Source: Balneola sp. (GTDB taxonomy: Bacteria > Bacteroidota > Rhodothermia > Balneolales > Balneolaceae). Taken from it: a stretch of DNA of 64,000 nt. Numbering within the stretch: position 1 is the stretch's first letter; each line of letters begins with the position of its first letter. The stretch lies in assembly GCA_017643645.1 (NCBI GenBank), contig JAEPNB010000011.1, forward strand, positions 1-64,000. Direction: 5' to 3'. A program made the position numbers and the translations under genes. The notes beneath the pieces were generated by a model. It was given only the letters and a program-made list of their open reading frames with translations, made no database searches and was not told the DNA's origin. This document shows, piece by piece, positions 53,631 through 61,321 of the stretch.

Positions 53631-54314
53631 TTAAATTAATTCCTCATCCATTTTATTAAATATAAATCCAAAGATGTTTTTCTTATTTATATGCCTTAAT
53701 ACCCTTTCAATGTTATCAAATTTTGTTTTTTCAGCATCTAATACCATTAGCATACCATCTACTTCATTTGCAAAAACTGCAGGAAAATTCTTGATGGGTA
53801 ATACCGAACCCATATCTATGATGATCATTTCAAATTCTTCTTTCAGACTTTTTATGATATCTTTTAAAGCAGTTATATCAGAAAAATCTAAACTCCCTTT
53901 TCGTTGTCTCCCGGCAGGCAGCAAATAAAGCAGATCTAGTTTGGTTTTAGAAAGAAATACGCTTCCATTTTTAAATGATTCAACAAGACCCGGTTTAAGA
54001 TTTGTGTCGAAGATTTCATGTAAACATGGATTTTCAACATTCAGATCAATAAGTACTGTTTTCTTTTTATAAGCTAGTGCCAAAGAAACTGCTAAATTTG
54101 ACGCAACCACTGTTTTTCCATCCTCTTTTCCCGGACTTGTTATTCCAATGGTCATTTCTAAGTTGCTCATCTTCTTTGCAAGCCCGGAATGATTAAAGGA
54201 ATTATAAATCTCTTTTTTTATTACACTTTTCTTTAAATGTTGCCCTTGTTTAGAATCAACAATTACTTTTTTTGAAACTGGGACAATATTACTGGTTTCT
54301 TTCTCCTGACTCAT
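53631..54314 (-). CDS. CpsD/CapB-like BY-kinase-type ATPase, probably without autokinase function
   Basis: P-loop ATPase of the bacterial tyrosine kinase/ParA-MinD group, partner of the chain-length protein encoded just before it (gap 4 bp). The 227-aa product has Walker A TSPGKEDGKT (59-68), Walker A' VLIDLNVENP (about 88-97) and Walker B MIIIDMGS (about 165-172). The expected C-terminal tyrosine cluster is absent; the protein ends FNKMDEELI. The signature loop is also longer than the usual GEGKT/S. It probably energises or gates the PCP protein rather than acting as a classical autokinase. Confidence 0.8.
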   Translation of the reverse strand: MSQEKETSNIVPVSKKVIVDSKQGQHLKKSVIKKEIYNSFNHSGLAKKMSNLEMTIGITSPGKEDGKTVVASNLAVSLALAYKKKTVLIDLNVENPCLHEIFDTNLKPGLVESFKNGSVFLSKTKLDLLYLLPAGRQRKGSLDFSDITALKDIIKSLKEEFEMIIIDMGSVLPIKNFPAVFANEVDGMLMVLDAEKTKFDNIERVLRHINKKNIFGFIFNKMDEELI

Positions 54315-54318
54315 TGAA

Positions 54319-55656
54319 TTACCCTTTCATATTTATACTTGGAATATATGCTACAACCGGTATGTCAAACTGATTTACATCTTCCGGTCTTCTTATAGTA
54401 GTATCAAGGAACTCTACAATTGCGGCTGTCACAATTCCTAAAATGAGACCAAGGAATAATCCTCCGGCTACTATTAATATTTTATTTGGCTTTGAAGGTT
54501 TCATTGGCACAACCGGCGGGTCTAATACTACAAATTGGTTTCTTGCATTTTCTCCCAGATCTCTTGTTGTTTTAGCTTGTTCCAACTTCACTTTCATTTC
54601 GTCATAAAGCTCTCTGTATATATCATAATCCATTTTAGTTTGGTTGGTTTGCCTCTCCGAAATGGTAGTTTGCTCAATTTGCTGTGTAATACCGGCGTAT
54701 TGGTCTTTCAAATACGTTTTATCAGATTCAAGCTTAAAGACTTTAGATTCTAGCTGATTCTGAATTTCCTGAACCGCATTATATATCTCAGATTTTAACT
54801 CTCTAACTTTGGGAAATTCTGATGTATACCTATTGGAATAATTCTTATAACTACCTAAAAGATTTGAAAACACTTCCCCTGATGGCAAGCCTTCCAGATT
54901 TACTTCGTAGAAAGCTTCGATATCCCTTGAACCCCGGTTTACTGCTTTTACTAATTCTAGGTCAGACTTAGTTTTATTTAGTTTAAGATTTACTTGATCG
55001 AGATTATCTTTTACTCTGTCTAAGTCTGTTTGAAGGCTTCTGTTTTCTCTTGGAGTAGACTGAACATCTTGCTGAATTATCGAAAGTAATTCCGTCTCTC
55101 TTGTTTCAACTGACTTTTTGAGTTCATCGAGTTTTTGCTTAAAAAAATCTACAGTTTGGTTATTACGTTTAGTTTCCAGTCCTAACTTCGTTTGTATAAA
55201 ATGGCTTGATAATAATTCAACTGCTTTCTTTGCTCTTACCGGGTATTTATCAGAATATGTAATTGTGAATGAGTTTGATGCTTTAAGTTCTGTTCTGATA
55301 TTTTTTCTAACTTCTTTTATTAGTTCTTCTTTCTCTAAACCACTTACTGTTTCTCCTTCCGAAATATTCAGACTATCTATGAGTAGATTCATTGTAGATC
55401 GACTGTAAATAATTTCATTAAAAGACTTAAGTCGATCTTCAGAAGCCAACGCAACCGCCAGGTTAAATCTGACCATTGGATTCAATGTCTCATCTCTTTC
55501 GACCATAATAGAAATTGAAGATTCATATTGAGGAGGGATAATAAAAGTGGCTCCTGCACTGAGTAGTAATAGTAATAGAGGGCAAAGCCATAGTATTATT
55601 TTACGCCTTTTGTAAAATCGTTTTATTTCACTGACTGCTACTTGGGATTGAAACAC
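54319..55656 (-). CDS. Wzz/GumC-type chain-length determinant (PCP)
   Basis: Inner-membrane polysaccharide copolymerase that sets chain length and links to the outer-membrane export channel. The 445-aa product has an N-terminal membrane helix (about 20-42), a Wzz domain (ISIMVERDETLNPM), a long coiled coil (about 170-345), a PSKPNK proline-rich segment and a second membrane helix (about 405-430). There is no fused kinase; that function is on the separate gene downstream, the Gram-positive-like split layout. It is the first gene of the minus-strand EPS run, starting 38 bp after a good sigma-54-like element. Confidence 0.9.
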   Translation of the reverse strand: MFQSQVAVSEIKRFYKRRKIILWLCPLLLLLLSAGATFIIPPQYESSISIMVERDETLNPMVRFNLAVALASEDRLKSFNEIIYSRSTMNLLIDSLNISEGETVSGLEKEELIKEVRKNIRTELKASNSFTITYSDKYPVRAKKAVELLSSHFIQTKLGLETKRNNQTVDFFKQKLDELKKSVETRETELLSIIQQDVQSTPRENRSLQTDLDRVKDNLDQVNLKLNKTKSDLELVKAVNRGSRDIEAFYEVNLEGLPSGEVFSNLLGSYKNYSNRYTSEFPKVRELKSEIYNAVQEIQNQLESKVFKLESDKTYLKDQYAGITQQIEQTTISERQTNQTKMDYDIYRELYDEMKVKLEQAKTTRDLGENARNQFVVLDPPVVPMKPSKPNKILIVAGGLFLGLILGIVTAAIVEFLDTTIRRPEDVNQFDIPVVAYIPSINMKG

Positions 55657-55693
55657 AATACATTGATCTGGTTAACAAGAATTAGTTATAACA

Positions 55694-55711
55694 TTGCAAT
55701 TCATATGCCAA
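55694..55711 (-). promoter_or_regulatory. sigma-54-type -24/-12 promoter of the minus-strand EPS operon
   Basis: On the minus strand this reads TTGGCATATGAATTGCAA: TGGCAT, then TTGCA, with the invariant GG and GC exactly 10 bp apart, one base from the TGGCAC-N5-TTGCA consensus. The Wzc-like start codon is 38 bp downstream of the element. Confidence 0.7.
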
Positions 55712-56056
55712 GAGCTCAAAACCTTAGTTTAAACAGGTTTTATAACGCTTTTTAGAAGTAGCTCTTTATTTAAATGTTATTATAAAAACCTTGCTTAAAA
55801 CCACTTTGGCTTTATAAATGATCTGTATCCGTGTAATTATCGAACAAAGAATGTTAGTAGTTCGCTTGCTACTCCTAAATGCAAAAACACTTTCAGATAT
55901 GAACATTTATTACACGCTTACAAAAAGGTTAATGTGAACTTTTTTCCCACTGCGCTAACTTTTAGATGTTTAACGATTCTTACTTTCTATCGAGCTTTGT
56001 GTCTATAACACCCCTTTAAACACTCTTAAAAGATCATTTAAGTCTCTTTTATAGAC

Positions 56057-56073
56057 TTGGCATGTTTATTGAA
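56057..56073 (+). promoter_or_regulatory. sigma-54-like promoter element of the plus-strand EPS operon
   Basis: TTGGCATGTTTATTGAA has a good -24 half and a TTGA in place of TTGC at -12 (GG-N10-GA). It shares TGGCATGTTTATTG with the element before the deacetylase gene. The Wza-like start is 61 bp downstream of its 3' end. Confidence 0.5.
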
Positions 56074-56133
56074 ATGCAACTTCAAAAGGCAGGGTCGATC
56101 AGCTTTGTCTGCATTTTAACAATTTTATGATTC

Positions 56134-56868
56134 ATGATGAATAGACATCGAACACCTCGAGTATCTAAAACAAGTTATCTTTTACTGCTTTGTACAATGT
56201 TGTACGTGTCAGGATGCGCAAGTAGTAACCGTGTAAGTGAAGAAACTTTATCCGGCTCAAATATTAGCTCTCTTATGATTGATCGAATTTCTGCGGAAGA
56301 AAAAATTCAATCAGAGGATATTATTGAAATTTCTGTGTGGGGCTATGAAGAATTCAACACCATAAAAACAGTAAATCCAAATGGGTTTATCATTGTGCCT
56401 CTCGTAGGCGAGATCAAAGCAGCCGGAATGAACAAAGATGAATTCTCGGCTAACTTAAAAAGTGAATTATCTAAATATATAAAAGGAGAAATAAACCTTT
56501 CATTAACAGTCTCAACTTCTCAAAAGAATATAATTTCAGTATTAGGTCAAGTAGGTAGACCTGATAATTACGATTTCAATAATTCTGCACCGATACTTGA
56601 AGTTCTCTCCAAAGCTGGCGGAATCACCGAAGATGCTGATCTACGATCCGTTAAGATTTATCATTATCAGTCTGGTGAAAAAACGACCAATTTAGATCTC
56701 ACCGAATATTTATCCAGTGGAAAGTTAAACAAGAGATACCGGGAACTTTCTTTAGTAAATCCCGGAGACATCGTTTATGTGCCCAAACAGGAAAATGTAA
56801 TAAGAGAACTATCCACTTTTCTGAGGGATGTAGCACTAGTATTCGGACTATTTAGAATTTTCAATTAA
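56134..56868 (+). CDS. Wza-like polysaccharide export lipoprotein
   Basis: Outer-membrane polysaccharide export protein. The 244-aa product has a signal sequence with lipobox VSGC, a Poly_export domain (about 65-140: IISVWGYEEFNTIKTVNPNGFIIVPLVGEIKAAG in parts) and one SLBB domain (about 145-225: ISVLGQVGRPDNYDF). A hydrophobic C-terminal end (LRDVALVFGLFRIF) follows. It has fewer SLBB repeats than E. coli Wza (379 aa). It heads the plus-strand EPS operon and pairs functionally with the Wzc-like protein of the divergent operon. Confidence 0.9.
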   Translation: MMNRHRTPRVSKTSYLLLLCTMLYVSGCASSNRVSEETLSGSNISSLMIDRISAEEKIQSEDIIEISVWGYEEFNTIKTVNPNGFIIVPLVGEIKAAGMNKDEFSANLKSELSKYIKGEINLSLTVSTSQKNIISVLGQVGRPDNYDFNNSAPILEVLSKAGGITEDADLRSVKIYHYQSGEKTTNLDLTEYLSSGKLNKRYRELSLVNPGDIVYVPKQENVIRELSTFLRDVALVFGLFRIFN

Positions 56869-56874
56869 TCACTA

Positions 56875-57873
56875 ATGGATAAAAAATCAATAAATACCCC
56901 AAAGCTCACAAACTTTAAGTTATGCTTTTCTTTGAGCCTAATTCTGATATTTATGTTCTCTAAAGCGGTTGAAGCTCAAGAAACTGAAGCCGAATTATTT
57001 CATTTCTGGTATCAATCTGTTGACGCCCGAAGTTCTGCTCTGGCTGGAGCAAATATTGTAGATCCTGTAAGCAAATTTAGTGCTTTTCAAAATCCGGCTG
57101 CCGGAGTATTTAATAATAATGAATCATTAATATCGCTTGCAAGCTCTTACAATAACACTAATAATATACATATACAGACTCTTGCAACTTCTTTTGATGT
57201 TGGAACCCCAAATAGAATTTTGTTTGGTGTTAGTTATTTAGGCACAGGATTTTCAAGTCTGTCTTCCACTAACTCAGATCAGCTGTCTTTTAAACAGCTT
57301 AATTTGGATGTGGCTTATTCCAGATCTTTGACACACTCACTGGGCTTGGGCTTTGAAGTTAATTCTATGTTTGGCTCCGCAGGTTCGGTAAATGAATTTA
57401 CTAGTAATGCCGGAATCGGTCTTGTTTATGCCCCCACTTCTATGCTTAGCTATGGTATCAAGTATTCCGGCTCTATTATTGAAAATAATACTTTTGGGTC
57501 AGGTTTAGCATACTTTTTCTCTGCTTCTGAAAACAGAACTGTTCTGGTTAAAGAAAATCAGCCCCAATCGCTTGAAATAGGAACAATGTTGTATTTCCCC
57601 TCCTCCGCGAAGAACCAAGTTTTTTCTCTCTCGTTTGCAAATGAAAAGTTATTTGGAGAGTCCGGAATGATCTATAAAAGTGGATTAGAAATATTTTTTG
57701 ATAATACCATCATTCTAAGAGGTGGATATTTCTATAGCTTAAATGTACAAGGAGGACGTTTTGGAATCGGTTTTAATGTTGGCTCTCTTTCATTCAATTA
57801 TGCATTCATACATAACAACTTAGACCAGAATGGACAGAGCCAACAAGTAAGTCTTTCAATTAATTTTAACTGA
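56875..57873 (+). CDS. PorV/PorQ-like outer-membrane beta-barrel protein
   Basis: Probable outer-membrane barrel. The 332-aa product has a signal peptide (to about 35, AVEAQ). The PorV/PorQ-like opening DARSSALAGANIVDPVSKFSAFQNPAA follows, then alternating amphipathic strands, and the last residues are SLSINFN. It starts 6 bp after the Wza-like gene. Its presence in an EPS export operon is unusual. It could help surface-expose the type IX-sorted protein encoded at the end of this operon, or form part of the EPS exit path. Both are inference. Confidence 0.75.
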   Translation: MDKKSINTPKLTNFKLCFSLSLILIFMFSKAVEAQETEAELFHFWYQSVDARSSALAGANIVDPVSKFSAFQNPAAGVFNNNESLISLASSYNNTNNIHIQTLATSFDVGTPNRILFGVSYLGTGFSSLSSTNSDQLSFKQLNLDVAYSRSLTHSLGLGFEVNSMFGSAGSVNEFTSNAGIGLVYAPTSMLSYGIKYSGSIIENNTFGSGLAYFFSASENRTVLVKENQPQSLEIGTMLYFPSSAKNQVFSLSFANEKLFGESGMIYKSGLEIFFDNTIILRGGYFYSLNVQGGRFGIGFNVGSLSFNYAFIHNNLDQNGQSQQVSLSINFN

Positions 57874-57901
57874 TTTGCTCAAAAAAAGTCAAGATATCAT
57901 C

Positions 57902-58849
57902 ATGCCTAATGTCCTTAAAAACAAGCAAGATAAATTTATGAAGCATTTAAATCTTCAAAAAGAAAAAATTGCAAATAGTATGCGAAGTATCATACTAATG
58001 GGAGAATACGGTTCCGGTAAAAGTTGGTTCGCAAGAAAAATACACAACAGCAGTATCAGAAGAGTAAATTCTTTTATTGAAGTCGACTGTTATTCGGATA
58101 CTATTACTACAAATCCAAGTACTGCTAAATTCCATGAAATAAGTATTGCTGATAATGAGCTGATTTTTTCTGAAGAGATAAAGGATAAATCTCGAAATGG
58201 AACTATCTACTTTAAAGGATTGAATGAACTTCCTAAACTTGTTCAAAATAATCTCTTTAATAAAATTCAGAATAATGAAGGTCTAAATTTATCTGGAAAT
58301 AAAAATCACAGTAATGCTCCCCGATTTATTGGCTCTGTAGATGTTTCAAATTTTAATGAGTTACTAGATAAAAGTAATTCTATTCAAAGAAATTTAGGCG
58401 ATACAGTTAAGCTCCTTTTCTATCCCCCTTTAAGATACCGCAAATCCGAAATCAGCTTTTTAATAGAAGGCCTCCTAAGTAATGAAATTTCAGAAAAATA
58501 TAAATACGCTTCCAGAAGGATTTCTCCAAGAGCTCTGTACATGTGTTTAAAATACGATTGGCCAGGTAATTTTATTGAGCTAAAAAATGTAATCGAGCAT
58601 TCTGCTTTAGTAGCTGACGGAAATTGGATTCAACCTATTCATTTACCGAGTTCTGTGATAAAAGGACAGCCAAATAAATATCAAATACAGAATTTGAAAA
58701 AAGACTCAGACTTTAGAAGAGCGGAGAAACAACTGCTAAGAAATGTTCTAACACAAAGTCAAAAAAAAGAAGCTGCCTGGCTTTTAGGAATCAACGAGTT
58801 AACACTATCTAAAAAGATAGATTTTTATAAGATAAATGCTACCTCTTAA
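57902..58849 (+). CDS. degenerate NtrC-type enhancer-binding protein homologue
   Basis: Homologue of sigma-54 activators without a receiver domain. The 315-aa product keeps Walker A (GEYGSGKS, 34-41), the FYPPLRYRKSEI block (sensor region), YDWPGNFIELKNVIEHSALV (R-finger/sensor II region) and a Fis-type HTH (LLRNVLTQSQKKEAAWLLGINELTLSKKI, in two halves). It lacks the GAFTGA loop that contacts sigma-54, and Walker B is GTIYFKGLNELP instead of GTLFLDE-type, losing both acidic residues. ATP hydrolysis and sigma-54 remodelling are therefore unlikely. The frame opens at TTG 57875; I chose ATG 57902. It may bind EPS control DNA or antagonise a true activator. Confidence 0.75.
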   Translation: MPNVLKNKQDKFMKHLNLQKEKIANSMRSIILMGEYGSGKSWFARKIHNSSIRRVNSFIEVDCYSDTITTNPSTAKFHEISIADNELIFSEEIKDKSRNGTIYFKGLNELPKLVQNNLFNKIQNNEGLNLSGNKNHSNAPRFIGSVDVSNFNELLDKSNSIQRNLGDTVKLLFYPPLRYRKSEISFLIEGLLSNEISEKYKYASRRISPRALYMCLKYDWPGNFIELKNVIEHSALVADGNWIQPIHLPSSVIKGQPNKYQIQNLKKDSDFRRAEKQLLRNVLTQSQKKEAAWLLGINELTLSKKIDFYKINATS

Positions 58850-58863
58850 CCCTATTTAAATCT

Positions 58864-60804
58864 ATGGAACCTACATTCATAATTCTGCTTGTTTTATCAT
58901 TTATATTTTCTTTGGTAATTACTCCATTGACAAAGATTGTGGCTCGTAAAATAGGAGCTGTTGATATCCCAAATATCAGAAAGGTTCATAAAAAACCAAC
59001 TTATAGATTGGGTGGAGTTGCAATATTTTGTAGCACATCTATTACACTTTTTCTTTGTTATTATCTTTTTCCGGAAAAATTCTTTAGTTATACCAACAAT
59101 ATCAGCTCTCCTGGTATTATTATAATCTCTATAGGTCTTATACTATGTGTTGGTATTTGGGATGATGTTAAAGCTCTAGGTCCTACCTCAAAATTTTTAG
59201 TGCAAATAATCTCCGCGATTTTAATTTCTTATGCCGGAATCAATATTCCATTTAATCTCCCTCAACTTTCATTTTTTGATCTTGGATATTTTGATAATTT
59301 CGCTTCCTATTTAATTACAATTTTTTGGGTCGTTGGAGTAACTAATGCTTATAACCTAATAGATGGTTTAGACGGATTAGCTTCCGGAATTGCCGCAATT
59401 TCACTTATTACAGTCGCATTTATTTCTTTGTTCTTTGGTCAATCAGGTATTGCTTTAATGAGCATAATTTTAGTTGGTGCATTGTTGGGATTCTTGGTTT
59501 TCAACTTCAGACCGGCATCAATATTTCTTGGAGATTCCGGCAGCCTATTTTTAGGCTTTATGCTTTCCGTTTTCTCTATTCAAAGTTTTGAACTTACTTC
59601 AACAACTTTCACAATTCTTGCTCCCGTTTTGATTTTAGGGTTACCGATCGTAGATACTTTTCTATCCATGGCCAGAAGGTTTATTTCATGGTTCTTACCC
59701 GAAAAAATATCATCTAATAAAGCGCCTGATTTTAGAAGGATCTTAAAGTCAATTTTCCAGCCTGACAAATTTCATATCCATCACCAATTGATGAAACTTG
59801 GATTTTCTCATCGTAATACAGTTTTAATACTTTATGGAGTTTCTGCTGTATTCAGTATTGGTGCCACCGGAATTATACTTGCACAAGAAACCAGCACAAT
59901 ACTTTTACTAATTTTTCTGCTCGCTGTCTTTGCGAAAACTTGTATTGGCTATCTCAAATACAGAGAAATCGATGTAATTCATAATGGCATTTTCTATGAG
60001 CTATACAATCAGCTGTTGATCAACAGACGATATCTTAGAAAAGTTATGGATAGTATATTTATTGTAGTATCAATAGTATTGTCGACACACCTCATTTCAC
60101 TTGGCAAGTCAGAGTACTTTTTTACTAGTTCTGATAATACAATTTTGTTCTTTGGCTTCGTGCTGTGCACCCAACTTAGTCTAATCTGGATCACCGGTAT
60201 TTACAAAGAAACCATAAAAAAGTTAGGCATAATGGATGTAATGGCAATATCAAGATCTATTGCAATTGCAGTTGCTGCTACAGCCGGAGTTCACTATTTG
60301 TTTTTAAGTGAGCTGGTCCCTTTTAATGGTTTAATATACCTCCTGGATTTTTACTTTCTTGCCTCCCTGATAATAGGCGCAAGAATAGCTTTCCATATAC
60401 TGAAATTTCTGTTCCATAAGTCCAATACCAAAAATAAAAATGTACTTATATACGGTACTAATGAGAAAGCACTTATGGCTATTCAGAGGTTGCAAAATGG
60501 TAGCTCTGAAAATTACACCCCTATCGGTTTTTTGGATGATGACCCTGATATGGAGGGTATGCTAATTAACGAACTACCGGTATTTGGTGGACATTGGAAG
60601 CTTAAAAGAATTGCCAAGCTCAATGAAATATCCAACATCATTATAACGGATCCCTATCTGCAACCAGTAGTTTTAGATAGGGTATATAAAATAGCATCAG
60701 CCTTAAATATTAATATCCAGCACTTCCATATAAGTTTTAAGAATATTAAAACTAAATCCTCAAATAAATCAACATCACTAGAATTAATAGATTATGTCAG
60801 CTAA
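58864..60804 (+). CDS. WecA/MraY-family sugar-phosphate transferase fused to a CoA_binding_3-like domain
   Basis: Initiating enzyme of lipid-linked EPS assembly: transfers a HexNAc-1-phosphate-type group from UDP-sugar to undecaprenyl phosphate in the inner membrane. The 646-aa product has a full WecA/MraY domain (about 1-350) with WDDVKALGP, NAYNLIDGLDGLA, FLGDSGSLFLGF and HIHHQLMKLGFSHR. Extra membrane helices follow (about 385-500). A Rossmann-like domain (about 520-646: NVLIYGTNEKALMAIQRL, PIGFLDDDPDMEG) ends the protein, as found in front of WbaP/PglC- or WbpM-type enzymes. Those catalytic domains are missing here. The family's usual length is about 350-380 aa, so the fusion is unusual. 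The end overlaps the next gene by 11 bp. Confidence 0.88.
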   Translation: MEPTFIILLVLSFIFSLVITPLTKIVARKIGAVDIPNIRKVHKKPTYRLGGVAIFCSTSITLFLCYYLFPEKFFSYTNNISSPGIIIISIGLILCVGIWDDVKALGPTSKFLVQIISAILISYAGINIPFNLPQLSFFDLGYFDNFASYLITIFWVVGVTNAYNLIDGLDGLASGIAAISLITVAFISLFFGQSGIALMSIILVGALLGFLVFNFRPASIFLGDSGSLFLGFMLSVFSIQSFELTSTTFTILAPVLILGLPIVDTFLSMARRFISWFLPEKISSNKAPDFRRILKSIFQPDKFHIHHQLMKLGFSHRNTVLILYGVSAVFSIGATGIILAQETSTILLLIFLLAVFAKTCIGYLKYREIDVIHNGIFYELYNQLLINRRYLRKVMDSIFIVVSIVLSTHLISLGKSEYFFTSSDNTILFFGFVLCTQLSLIWITGIYKETIKKLGIMDVMAISRSIAIAVAATAGVHYLFLSELVPFNGLIYLLDFYFLASLIIGARIAFHILKFLFHKSNTKNKNVLIYGTNEKALMAIQRLQNGSSENYTPIGFLDDDPDMEGMLINELPVFGGHWKLKRIAKLNEISNIIITDPYLQPVVLDRVYKIASALNINIQHFHISFKNIKTKSSNKSTSLELIDYVS

Positions 60805-61309
60805 TAAAACAATTGTAATTATTACACTTATAAGCTTTTTGTTTTGGTCATGTCGTTCTATGGTAATACCAACAAATAAAAGTTCTTCATTTAAAGTTGA
60901 AAACGTCCAGTTTAAGGAAGATTTAAATGTTGTTTATGTTTATTACGATCTCGTTGGTGAATCAAAAGGTGATGAATATACTATCGATTTAATGGTTTCA
61001 TTAAATGATAATAAAATGGTCAAAATTCCTAGTTCTTCTGCTACTGGAGATATTGGAAAAGGACAAACTCTGGGAAATGGCAAAGAAATAAAGTGGCATG
61101 TTCTGAAAGACTTTCCTGAAGGGCTTAATGAAGAAGAGATTCAATTTTTTGTGAATGCAAAAAAAACTAAAACCAAAAAATCCACTTGGCTTTATATAAC
61201 AAGCGGATTAGTATTTTTAACCGCAGGAATTGTAACAGGGTTGATCCTTACTAAGGATAATGGTTCAAGCTTACCATTACCTCCTTCCCGTCCAACAGCT
61301 ATAAATTAA
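60794..61309 (+). CDS. small lipoprotein with C-terminal membrane-like helix, unknown function
   Basis: The function is not recognised. The 171-aa product has a lipoprotein-like signal (FLFWSC, Cys20) and a beta-rich domain (about 30-130: FKVENVQFKEDLNVVYVYYDLVG, EIKWHVLKDFPEGL). A Lys/Thr-rich linker, a hydrophobic segment (about 137-158) and a proline-rich tail follow. Lipid anchor plus C-terminal helix would pin it at the membrane twice. It overlaps the WecA-like gene and precedes the Fn3 protein gene by 12 bp, so it is part of the operon. Confidence 0.75.
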   Translation: MSANKTIVIITLISFLFWSCRSMVIPTNKSSSFKVENVQFKEDLNVVYVYYDLVGESKGDEYTIDLMVSLNDNKMVKIPSSSATGDIGKGQTLGNGKEIKWHVLKDFPEGLNEEEIQFFVNAKKTKTKKSTWLYITSGLVFLTAGIVTGLILTKDNGSSLPLPPSRPTAIN

Positions 61310-61321
61310 ATAATCAGAGAG

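Larger units (their letters stand above)
55657..56133. promoter_or_regulatory. 477-bp divergent EPS control region without a gene
   Basis: No open frame of note. It holds a sigma-54-like element for each direction (55694-55711 minus, 56057-56073 plus). An inverted repeat AAAACCT (55718-55724) / AGGTTTT (55735-55741) and another, AAGTCT (56040-56045) / AGACTT (56053-56058), abut the -24 elements. About 345 bp between the two promoters leave room for upstream activator sites. Confidence 0.6.

Noticed and set aside
57875-57901. TTG start for the enhancer-binding-protein homologue
   Set aside because: Possible, but ATG at 57902 is preferred; the added nine residues show no family similarity.
61093-61112. 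TGGCATGTTCTGAAAG resembling the EPS -24 element
   Set aside because: It is inside the small lipoprotein coding sequence and has no -12 half at the right spacing.
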